A DNA stretch of 11,410 nt. It comes from Thermoplasmata archaeon. Its GTDB lineage: Archaea; Thermoplasmatota; Thermoplasmata; Lutacidiplasmatales; UBA184. The stretch covers positions 1-11,410 of the forward strand of contig JASHTC010000084.1 in NCBI GenBank assembly GCA_030040755.1, written 5' to 3'. The notes under the pieces were generated by a model. The model had not been told where the DNA came from, did no database searches, and saw only the letters and a list, made by a program, of their open reading frames with translations. Below are positions 1-5,106 of this stretch, piece after piece; positions within the stretch are counted from its first letter, which is position 1; every line of letters starts with the position of its first letter. A program made the position numbers and the translations under genes.

Positions 1-77
1 TTACGGATCCCCGAGACGCCCACCGAGCGGAGGCGGAGGCGGCCGTGGGCCGGGGCCGTCGCGTGGATGTCGCGCAT
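1..77 (-). CDS. mptA: GTP cyclohydrolase MptA/FolE2-family protein, N-terminal fragment
   Basis: Only the first 25 codons are in the window; the gene runs off the left edge. The visible peptide begins MRDIHATAPAHG and continues RLRLRSVGVSGIR, with the next codon starting AA (Lys or Asn). This matches the N-terminal pattern I recall for archaeal MptA (D-[IV]-Q-A-x-x-P-D, then about 8 residues, then VGV-x-x-[LIV]-K) and for bacterial FolE2 (VGV-K-D-I-R). MptA is the Fe(II)-dependent GTP cyclohydrolase that starts methanopterin/folate-type pterin synthesis in archaea. The ATG was chosen because a TATA-like box on the same strand lies about 27 bp upstream, as expected for a leaderless mRNA. A competing minus-strand frame that stops at position 1 is Pro/Arg-rich and resembles nothing. 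The call rests on a short peptide, so confidence is moderate. Confidence 0.55.
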   Translation of the reverse strand, partial: MRDIHATAPAHGRLRLRSVGVSGIR

Positions 78-100
78 CGACCGCCCCACGAGGAGGACGG

Positions 101-108
101 CATAAACG
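101..108 (-). promoter_or_regulatory. TATA-like box of the mptA-like gene
   Basis: On the minus strand the sequence reads CGTTTATG, an AT-rich island in a very GC-rich region. Its centre is about 27 bp upstream of the proposed ATG at 77, the normal archaeal TATA-to-start distance, so the mRNA would be leaderless. Together with the plus-strand box at 156-163 it forms a compact divergent promoter. Confidence 0.5.
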
Positions 109-155
109 GTTGCCGGACGGGCCCCGGGCCAGGAGGTAACTCCGCCGACCGGGTG

Positions 156-163
156 ACATTATA
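156..163 (+). promoter_or_regulatory. TATA-like box of the DUF59 gene
   Basis: ACATTATA is the most AT-rich stretch in the upstream region. It is centred about 28 bp before the ATG at 188, placing the transcription start at or next to the A of the start codon. No Shine-Dalgarno-like sequence lies in front of that ATG, which agrees with a leaderless transcript. Confidence 0.6.
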
Positions 164-187
164 GCGGCTCTCCCTCTATCGACGGCG

Positions 188-562
188 ATGACCGACCCCG
201 CGACTCCGAGCACGAACGCGACCCCTCCGTCCGCGAGCCCCCCCGCCACGAGCGGCCCCTACGCCGAGCGGGAGCGGCTGGTGATGGAGAACCTGAAGCA
301 GATCTACGACCCGGAGATCCCGATGAACATCGTGGACCTGGGACTGATCTACGGGTTCGAATGGTCGGGGGACGACGTCACGCTGAAGATGACCCTCACG
401 GCCCCCGGCTGCCCGGTGGCCGGGATCCTTGCCGAGGAGATCAAGGGGGCCATCGAGAAGGTCGCGGGCGTTCACAGCGCGAAGGTCGACATGATCTGGG
501 ACCCCCCGTGGACCCCCGAGCGGATGAGCGCCTTCGCCAAGCACCAGTTCGGGTACGCCTAG
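188..562 (+). CDS. MIP18/DUF59 family protein (SufT/PaaD-like, Fe-S cluster assembly type)
   Basis: A 124-residue protein with a single DUF59 (MIP18) domain from about residue 28 to 124. Hallmarks are DPEIPMNIVDLGLIY at 41-55, TAPGCP at 71-76 with the conserved cysteine at 75, and DPPWTPERMS at 105-114. Relatives include SufT, PaaD and eukaryotic MIP18/Cia2, which act in maturation of Fe-S proteins. Cys75 would be the functional thiol. The first 25 residues are a Pro/Ser/Thr/Ala-rich tail outside the domain. An internal ATG at 284 would remove that tail, but the TATA-like box fits the start at 188. There is no signal peptide, so it is cytoplasmic. The GNAT gene follows after 12 bp and is probably co-transcribed. 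The family is certain; the client proteins cannot be read from the sequence. Confidence 0.93.
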   Translation: MTDPATPSTNATPPSASPPATSGPYAERERLVMENLKQIYDPEIPMNIVDLGLIYGFEWSGDDVTLKMTLTAPGCPVAGILAEEIKGAIEKVAGVHSAKVDMIWDPPWTPERMSAFAKHQFGYA

Positions 563-574
563 CCCCCGGGGTCG

Positions 575-1174
575 ATGCCCGCCGCCGCGTCCGGCGCGCC
601 GTCCCTCCCGGAGTCCCTCGTCCTTCGGTCGCTCCGTTGGGGCGATTTCGAGCCGTTGGTCGCGATCTACTACGAGCTCTACGAGGAGCGGGCCGAAGGC
701 CACCCCGTCGGGATCGCGCTCTTCCGTCACCGGCCCACCCGGGCGGACGAGGTCGACTGGTTCACCCGGCTCTTCCGAGCGACGCTCGCGGGGGAGGACG
801 TGATGGTCATCGCGGAGGTCGACGGTCGCGCCGTGGGAAACTGCACCGTCGCCCCCGTGGGGCCGCTCCGCCAGAGCGAGACGGGGCACATCGGTCTATT
901 GGGGGTCCTGATCGACCGTCGTTATCGCGGGCGGGGGATCGGGACCGCCCTGCTCGCCCGATGCCTCGAGGAGTGCCGAGGGCAGTTCGAGCAGGTCCGC
1001 CTCTCCGTCCACGCGGACAACGAGCGGGCGATCCGCATCTACCGGCGGCTCGGGTTCGTACCGTGCGGACACATCCCTCGGGGGATCAAGCGAGGGGAGG
1101 GGTACATCGACGAGGAGTTGATGATTCTCGACCTCACTCGCTGGTCTCCCCCGAGCGCGCCGCACAAGCATTAA
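575..1174 (+). CDS. GNAT family N-acetyltransferase
   Basis: A 199-residue protein with one GNAT domain from about residue 14 to 188. The acetyl-CoA pyrophosphate-binding motif A is RRYRGRGIGTALL at 115-127, in which R118, G121 and G123 form the R-x-x-G-x-G signature. Motif B is NERAIRIYRRLGF at 149-161, the usual helix-plus-strand ending at the CoA cleft. It should transfer an acetyl group from acetyl-CoA to an amine; the substrate (small molecule or protein N-terminus/lysine) is not predictable. It starts 12 bp after the DUF59 stop with no strong Shine-Dalgarno site and is probably in the same transcript. Its TAA stop lies inside the TATA-like box of the next gene. The C-terminal tail ending HKH has no clear role. 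Confidence 0.9.
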   Translation: MPAAASGAPSLPESLVLRSLRWGDFEPLVAIYYELYEERAEGHPVGIALFRHRPTRADEVDWFTRLFRATLAGEDVMVIAEVDGRAVGNCTVAPVGPLRQSETGHIGLLGVLIDRRYRGRGIGTALLARCLEECRGQFEQVRLSVHADNERAIRIYRRLGFVPCGHIPRGIKRGEGYIDEELMILDLTRWSPPSAPHKH

Positions 1175-1175
1175 A
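1168..1175 (+). promoter_or_regulatory. TATA-like box of the DUF1684 gene, containing the GNAT stop codon
   Basis: GCATTAAA includes the TAA stop (1172-1174) of the GNAT gene and is centred about 28 bp before the ATG at 1200. The spacing fits a leaderless transcript, so the DUF1684 gene probably has its own promoter although it follows closely on the same strand. Confidence 0.55.
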
Positions 1176-1199
1176 CCCCGGCCGGACTCGGGACCCCTG

Positions 1200-1958
1200 A
1201 TGGCCGCATCCGACCCCTGGCGGAAGGAGCTCGAGGAAGAGCGCCATCAGAAGAACGACTTCATGCTCCGCCACCCCGAGTCGCCCTTCAATTCGGCCCG
1301 GGTCCCCTTCCACGAGCTCCGCTACTTCCCGCCGGATGCCTCCTACCGGGTCCGCGCCCGCCTCGTCCGGGTGGTCCACCCCCAGGAGGCATACCTCCGG
1401 ACGAACCGGGACGGCTCCTCCGTGATGCGGTACATCGGCGACCTCGTGTTCAACCTCAAGGCCAAGGAGCTCCACCTCCGGGTCTACCACGCCGGCGAGG
1501 GCGTCGGCGCTCACGTGTTCGTGCCGTTCCGGGACTCGACGAGCGGACGGGAGAGCTACGGCCCCGGCCGGTACCTGACGCTCGAGCTCAACGACAGCGA
1601 CAGCTACGACCTCGACTTCAACCGGGCGTTCAACCCGTACTGCGCCTACACCGACGACTACGAATGCGGGTTCCCGCCGGCGGAGAACGACCTCCCCGTA
1701 CCGGTCCGGGCCGGTGAGCGTGCCTGGGCCGCGGACCGCAACCCCCGCACCCCCTCCACGTTGGTCAAGGAGCGCACGGCCAAGGCCCTCGCCCGAGCCG
1801 CCCCGCCGCCCTCCAAGGTCAAAACCACGCCAAGCGCCGCGGCGAAGCCGACCCTACCTCCCCGCCCGGTGTCGAAACCCCGGACCCGCGCGCCCCCCGC
1901 GCCCTCGACCCGCGCCCCGGTGCGGTCGTCTAGACGACGTGGGGGAAGAGCCCAATGA
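1200..1958 (+). CDS. DUF1684 domain protein with basic Pro/Ala-rich C-terminal tail
   Basis: A 252-residue protein. Residues about 8-175 form a DUF1684 domain, recognised by FRDSTSGRESYGPGRYL at 110-126 and by the block LDFNRAFNPYCAY (138-150) followed by CGFPPAENDLPVPVRAGE (156-173). The function of DUF1684 is not established; the N-P-x-C-A-Y and P-P-x-E-N-x-L-P residues are the most conserved part. From about residue 180 the protein becomes a low-complexity tail rich in Pro, Ala, Arg and Lys, ending SSRRRGGRAQ, not part of the usual domain. No signal peptide or membrane segment is evident. The last 29 bp overlap the 3' end of the convergent MarC gene. The start is supported by the TATA-like box 28 bp upstream. 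Confidence 0.85.
   Translation: MAASDPWRKELEEERHQKNDFMLRHPESPFNSARVPFHELRYFPPDASYRVRARLVRVVHPQEAYLRTNRDGSSVMRYIGDLVFNLKAKELHLRVYHAGEGVGAHVFVPFRDSTSGRESYGPGRYLTLELNDSDSYDLDFNRAFNPYCAYTDDYECGFPPAENDLPVPVRAGERAWAADRNPRTPSTLVKERTAKALARAAPPPSKVKTTPSAAAKPTLPPRPVSKPRTRAPPAPSTRAPVRSSRRRGGRAQ
1925..1938. terminator. Perfect 14-bp palindrome across the convergent DUF1684/MarC gene ends
   Basis: GTCGTCTAGACGAC is its own reverse complement. It sits inside the last codons of the DUF1684 gene and covers the TAG stop of the convergent MarC gene. In RNA either strand could form a 5-bp stem (GTCGT/ACGAC) with a CTAG loop. The position at the meeting point of two convergent genes suggests a role in 3'-end formation, but no T-tract follows, and archaeal terminators usually depend on T-tracts. 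Confidence 0.3.
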
Positions 1959-2568
1959 TCCCCGTCGCGACGAACTGAACCCCCACCGCCGCGAGCAACA
2001 GCCCCAGGACGCGGGTCATCGCCATCACGCCGACCCGGCCCATGACCCGGAGCACGCTCTGGCCGTACCGGAAGATGAAGAAGGTCGCGACCGTCACGAC
2101 GGCGATCGCGATGAACACCACGAGGATGGTCCACGGGTCCCCGCCGGCGTTCGCCTCGTAGATCATCACCGTCGAGATCGCCCCGGGGCCGGCGAGCAGC
2201 GGGACCCCGAGGGGGACGATCGAGATCTCGTCCCGCCGCGCGATCGTCTCCTCCCGGTCCTTCGGCGACAGCTTGGCCCGCCCGAACTCCCCGAAGATCA
2301 TCTCGTAGGCGACCACGAACAGCAGAATCCCCCCGGCGACCTCGAAGGCGGCGAAGCTGAACCCGAAGGCCTGGAAGAGGAACCGACCGACCAGGGCGAA
2401 GAGTGCGAGGACCCCGCCGAGCGTGAGGACCGAGCGTTGCAGGACGATGCGCCGGTCGGCCTCGTCGAAGCCTTGGGTCAGGGAGACGAAGAACGGCAGG
2501 GTCCCCACCGGGTCGACGATCGCGAAGATCGTGACGATGATGGCCGCATAGACCAGGGGCTCCGACAC
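1930..2568 (-). CDS. MarC family integral membrane protein
   Basis: A 212-residue protein with about six hydrophobic membrane segments (roughly residues 5-28, 44-66, 70-93, 118-140, 146-167 and 184-208). Family motifs are DPVGTLPFF at 19-27 in the first segment, AGGILLFVVAYEMIFG at 78-93, and VPLGVPLLAGPGAIST at 118-133 with the P-L-x-A-G-P-G-A-I signature in the fourth. Length and motif order fit the MarC/UPF0056 family. The name comes from the mar locus, but a drug-efflux role was not confirmed and the substrate is unknown. It starts with GTG at 2568, preceded by the SD-like AGAGG seven bases upstream. It is the third gene of a minus-strand unit, 66 bp after the methyltransferase stop, and its 3' end overlaps the convergent DUF1684 gene by 29 bp. 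Confidence 0.93.
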   Translation of the reverse strand: MSEPLVYAAIIVTIFAIVDPVGTLPFFVSLTQGFDEADRRIVLQRSVLTLGGVLALFALVGRFLFQAFGFSFAAFEVAGGILLFVVAYEMIFGEFGRAKLSPKDREETIARRDEISIVPLGVPLLAGPGAISTVMIYEANAGGDPWTILVVFIAIAVVTVATFFIFRYGQSVLRVMGRVGVMAMTRVLGLLLAAVGVQFVATGIIGLFPHVV

Positions 2569-2575
2569 GGCACCG

Positions 2576-2580
2576 CCTCT
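2576..2580 (-). promoter_or_regulatory. Shine-Dalgarno-like site of the MarC gene
   Basis: AGAGG on the minus strand lies seven bases before the GTG start. It supports GTG at 2568 as the start and translation from an internal position in a longer transcript. Confidence 0.45.
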
Positions 2581-2634
2581 TGAGCGGGGGGCTGAGCCTC
2601 GCCGCCCTTCAAGTCTTCGACTCTCCCGACGGGG

Positions 2635-3414
2635 CTATCGGACCGCCGCGAGGACCCGGCTGTGCCGTCGAGAATAGACCAGCTCCACTTCCCGGAACCC
2701 CGCGGCCCGCAGGCGACGCACGTGTCCGGTTAAGTCCGGGGTCGGGGTCCCTGCATGCTCATGGGGGAACCGCTCCCGGTGGACTCGCATCTCCTCCGCC
2801 AGCGCAGGTTCGTCGGCGATCGCCTCCCACCAGTCCGTCCACCCCTCCCCCCGGCGCGCCCGCGGGGCCCGGGCCTGCGCCGCGGCCGCGACCGCCGTCT
2901 CCGCCTTGCGCAGGCGACGCGAGCGCCGGTCGAACGCGATCCCGTCCGCGTTCAGGAAGATCCCCCCGGGCCGCACGCGTCGCGCCAGGTCGCGGTACAA
3001 ACGGGCGAGCTCGGGACCGCGCAGCCAGTGCAGCGCGGTCGACGACAAGGCCGCATCGTACCGGCCGGGCGGGATGGACCGGCGCCAGGCAGGGGAGCGC
3101 AGGTCGGCGTCGACCCAGGTGACCCGGCCCCCGTACCGGGCGAGCGCCACCTCGCCGAGCCGCCGCGTCACGGGGTCGCAATCGACCGCCACCACGCGCG
3201 CCCTCGGGAAGTTCTCGAGGACCCGCTGGGTCACCGCCCCGGTGCCGCAGCCGAGGTCCAGGCATCGGGGATGGGAACCGGCCACGGCACGCAACCAGAG
3301 GAGCATGATCCGGAACCGCCGCTCCCGGTCCGGGACGTGCAGCTCCTGCTGAAGGTCCCATCGACGCCGCCACCGCTGGGCGAGACCCCTCGTGAGCCGG
3401 CGGCTCGGAGCCAT
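2635..3414 (-). CDS. Class I SAM-dependent methyltransferase
   Basis: A 259-residue protein with a Rossmann methyltransferase core at about residues 48-160. Motif I is CLDLGCGTGAVTQRV at 51-65 (glycine-rich SAM loop). The acidic residue that binds the SAM ribose is in VAVDCDP (D78 or D80). VDADL at 101-105 places D104 beside the adenine, and ALSSTALHWL (122-131) and VRPGGIFLNAD (147-157) are motifs IV and VI. The SSTALHWL pattern and architecture resemble trans-aconitate-type and small-molecule methyltransferases, but the substrate is unknown. The N-terminus is strongly basic. The ATG is preceded by a clear AGGAG six bases upstream, fixing the start. It lies 25 bp after the small unknown gene and 66 bp before MarC on the same strand, so the three are probably one operon. 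Confidence 0.9.
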   Translation of the reverse strand: MAPSRRLTRGLAQRWRRRWDLQQELHVPDRERRFRIMLLWLRAVAGSHPRCLDLGCGTGAVTQRVLENFPRARVVAVDCDPVTRRLGEVALARYGGRVTWVDADLRSPAWRRSIPPGRYDAALSSTALHWLRGPELARLYRDLARRVRPGGIFLNADGIAFDRRSRRLRKAETAVAAAAQARAPRARRGEGWTDWWEAIADEPALAEEMRVHRERFPHEHAGTPTPDLTGHVRRLRAAGFREVELVYSRRHSRVLAAVR

Positions 3415-3420
3415 CCCCGG

Positions 3421-3425
3421 CTCCT
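3421..3425 (-). promoter_or_regulatory. Shine-Dalgarno site of the methyltransferase gene
   Basis: AGGAG on the minus strand lies six bases before the ATG at 3414, inside the 25-bp gap after the upstream gene. It is the best Shine-Dalgarno sequence I see here and indicates re-initiation within an operon. Confidence 0.6.
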
Positions 3426-3439
3426 AGGCGGCCGCGGGT

Positions 3440-3883
3440 TTAGGGTTTCGTCTCGGCGGCGTCCGAGCCGAGCGCGGCCGCACGGCGGCGGGCGTGACGG
3501 ACCGACGCGCGGGCCCCCCTCTTGACCGAGTGGACCGTGGAGCGCTTCCGGGCCCGACGAACGCTCGGCTTCGGGGCGGCCCCGATGTCCCGGGCGCGGA
3601 TGCGGAGCACGAGCGGTTGGTGGTTCGGGTTCGCGAGCAGGAGCAGGTAATCACCGGGCGATTGGGGGTCGAAGTGGATCCGGGCGCGTCCGGCGAGGCG
3701 CACCCGCTGCACGTAGGGCCCCTGCTTGTGGCCGATCAGCAGGACGAACGAACGGCCGGGCTGCGGGTTCTCGAGCTCGACGTCGATCTCGCAGGCCGGC
3801 GCCGCGAGGTGGATCTCGAGACGAACGGTGGAGACCGGCTCGAGCACGAGGAACCGCGGGAGGTCCTTTAGCGCGGTCGCCAT
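3440..3883 (-). CDS. Unknown protein: beta-rich domain plus highly basic tail
   Basis: I do not recognise this 147-residue protein. Residues about 8-100 alternate hydrophobic and polar residues in short strands, for example FLVLEPVSTVRLEIHL near the start, FVLLIGHKQGPYVQRV in the middle, and GDYLLLLANPNHQPLVLRI near residues 76-94. This suggests a small beta-sandwich. From about residue 100 the chain is dominated by Arg, Lys and Ala (VRRARKRS, VKRGAR, VRHARRRAAA), which could contact nucleic acid or acidic surfaces. There is no signal peptide or membrane segment. An upstream in-frame GTG at 3925 would add 14 residues, but the ATG at 3883 has a TATA-like box about 25 bp upstream and the extension looks uncoded. 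It leads a probable operon with the methyltransferase and MarC genes. Confidence 0.7.
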   Translation of the reverse strand: MATALKDLPRFLVLEPVSTVRLEIHLAAPACEIDVELENPQPGRSFVLLIGHKQGPYVQRVRLAGRARIHFDPQSPGDYLLLLANPNHQPLVLRIRARDIGAAPKPSVRRARKRSTVHSVKRGARASVRHARRRAAALGSDAAETKP

Positions 3884-3903
3884 GGAGGAGCGAACTCGCA
3901 CTC

Positions 3904-3911
3904 CATGAAAG
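3904..3911 (-). promoter_or_regulatory. TATA-like box of the unknown gene/methyltransferase/MarC unit
   Basis: On the minus strand the sequence reads CTTTCATG, centred about 25 bp before the ATG at 3883. It is a weaker match than others in the window but the spacing fits a leaderless transcript and decides between the two possible starts. Confidence 0.35.
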
Positions 3912-3933
3912 CCTTCCCCGTCCACGCGCCGTC

Positions 3934-3953
3934 GAGCCGGGCGATCCCGGCTC
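3934..3953. promoter_or_regulatory. Perfect 8-bp inverted repeat in the divergent osmC promoter region
   Basis: GAGCCGGG and CCCGGCTC are exact reverse complements separated by CGAT. The repeat ends eight bases before the osmC TATA-like box and lies between the two divergent promoters, a typical operator position. It could also fold as a hairpin, but it lies upstream of both proposed transcription starts, so a protein-binding site is more likely. Confidence 0.4.
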
Positions 3954-3960
3954 CGGGGAA

Positions 3961-3968
3961 TCTTAAAT
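3961..3968 (+). promoter_or_regulatory. TATA-like box of osmC
   Basis: TCTTAAAT is centred about 26 bp before the ATG at 3991 and is preceded by GGGGAA, a plausible BRE (TFB-binding) element. No Shine-Dalgarno site precedes the ATG, so the transcript is probably leaderless. Confidence 0.6.
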
Positions 3969-3990
3969 CACTCGCGCCGCTCACCGCGGC

Positions 3991-4428
3991 ATGGCAGCGA
4001 CGCGGACCGCTCAGGCAGTTTGGGAAGGCGACTTACCTCACGGACACGGCTCGGTGAAGGGCACCAGCGGGGGACTCCCGGCGGTGCAGGTGAGCTGGTC
4101 GGCGCGCACGGAACAGCCCGGAGGCCGGACGAGTCCGGAGGAACTGCTCGCCGCGGCCCACGCCTCCTGCTTCTCCATGGCCCTCTCGGCCGGGCTGGGG
4201 CGGGCCCAACACCCACCGACCAAGCTCGAGACGACGGCGGCCGCCACGTTCGACAAGGTCGGGGACGGCTGGAAGGTCACCAAGGTGGAAATCTCCGTGG
4301 TCGGCCACGTCCCCGGCATCTCCGCCGAGGAGTTCGCGGCCGCGGCGCAGGCCGCCGGGGCCGGCTGCCCGATCTCGGGCGCCCTGAAGGGGAACGTCGC
4401 GGTCTCCGTGCAGGCGAAGCTCGGCTGA
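3991..4428 (+). CDS. osmC: OsmC family organic hydroperoxide reductase
   Basis: A 145-residue protein matching OsmC over its full length. It opens with the strand AQAVWEGDLPHGHGSV (7-22), then has TSPEELLAAAHASCFSMALS (47-66) with peroxidatic Cys60 on the central helix and AGAGCPISGALKGN (122-135) with resolving Cys126. These two cysteines form the intramolecular disulfide during reduction of organic hydroperoxides, and the enzyme is a cytoplasmic homodimer. TTAAATFDKVGDGWKVTKVE (81-100) matches the OsmC branch closely, so OsmC fits better than Ohr. It stands alone on the plus strand, divergent from the unknown-gene operon and convergent with the PP-loop ATPase gene, whose stop is 7 bp away. 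Confidence 0.96.
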   Translation: MAATRTAQAVWEGDLPHGHGSVKGTSGGLPAVQVSWSARTEQPGGRTSPEELLAAAHASCFSMALSAGLGRAQHPPTKLETTAAATFDKVGDGWKVTKVEISVVGHVPGISAEEFAAAAQAAGAGCPISGALKGNVAVSVQAKLG

Positions 4429-4435
4429 TCCCGGG

Positions 4436-5104
4436 CTACCGCGCGAGCGTGAGGTCGGCGAACACGAACCCGTCCCGTTCCACCACCGGCCCGGGCGCGA
4501 CCCGGAGCGGCGCCGCGAACATCGGGCCGGCCGTGACGCACGTGTGGAACTCGCCTCGCTCCCCGCATGGGTCGACCTCCTTCGGGAGCTCGGCCAGAAG
4601 CTTCCGGGTGAGGGTCCGACCGGCGAACCTGGACGGGAGCTTCCTCGGGTCGAGGGCCACGATCGTCGCCACGACCCCCCGGTCGATCATCTCCTCGGCC
4701 AGGGCCCGGGTGGGGCGACCCCAGAGCGGGAAGACGGGCTCGAGCCCCGTACCCGCCATCCGTTCCTCCCGGTACCGGCGCACGTCCTCGAGGAACAGGT
4801 CGCCGAAGACCACCTTCGTCACGCCGTCGACCCGGAGCCGGCCCAGCTCGGTCGCCATCGCACGCTCGTAGACCTCGTTGGGACACGGGAAGGGGATGTA
4901 GACCGGCCGGAGCGGGAGTCCCAGCGCTCGGGCCTGTGCGTCGGCGACCTCGGCGCGCACCCCGTGCATCGACACCCTTCCGAACGCTTCCGTCATCGTG
5001 CACAGGAGGCCGACGAGCTCGAGCGACGCCTCGGACCGGACCGTATGGAGCGCCCAGGCGCAGTCCTTGCCGGTGCTCCAGGCCACCACCGCCTTTTCGG
5101 CCAC
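4436..5104 (-). CDS. PP-loop ATPase, diphthine-ammonia ligase-related (Dph6/COG2102-like)
   Basis: A 222-residue adenine-nucleotide alpha-hydrolase-fold protein. The PP-loop is AWSTGKDCAWALH at 8-20, a variant of S-G-G-K-D-S in which the last residue is Cys15. GDLFLEDVRRYRE at 101-113 and GERGEFHTCVTAGPMF at 181-196 match the second conserved blocks of the Dph6 family (G-D and G-E-x-x-E-F/Y-x-T). Dph6 amidates diphthine on translation factor aEF2 using ATP and ammonium. The W-S-[ST]-G-K-D-x-A-W-A-L-H form and overall pattern look closer to the bacterial subgroup, which cannot make diphthamide, so the activity is uncertain. It starts with GTG, 2 bp after the rfcL stop, so the two are almost certainly co-transcribed. 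No clear Shine-Dalgarno site is seen. Confidence 0.85.
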   Translation of the reverse strand: MAEKAVVAWSTGKDCAWALHTVRSEASLELVGLLCTMTEAFGRVSMHGVRAEVADAQARALGLPLRPVYIPFPCPNEVYERAMATELGRLRVDGVTKVVFGDLFLEDVRRYREERMAGTGLEPVFPLWGRPTRALAEEMIDRGVVATIVALDPRKLPSRFAGRTLTRKLLAELPKEVDPCGERGEFHTCVTAGPMFAAPLRVAPGPVVERDGFVFADLTLAR

Positions 5105-5106
5105 GG

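Noticed and set aside
1..249. Minus-strand frame ending in a stop at the left edge.
   Set aside because: It is Pro/Arg/Gly-rich, crosses the DUF59 start and both promoter boxes, and competes with the better-supported MptA-like frame.
1714..2583. Plus-strand open frame of about 290 codons across the MarC gene.
   Set aside because: It is the antisense shadow of the MarC membrane protein. Its translation is extremely rich in Asp, Glu, Arg and Pro and resembles no family.
4419..4448. GCTCG/CGAGC inverted repeat around the convergent osmC and PP-loop gene ends.
   Set aside because: A 5-bp stem with a 20-base loop is expected by chance in sequence this GC-rich, and no T-tract is present.
4038..5003. 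Minus-strand open frame spanning osmC and part of the PP-loop ATPase gene.
   Set aside because: It overlaps two strongly supported genes in other frames and shows no motifs of its own.
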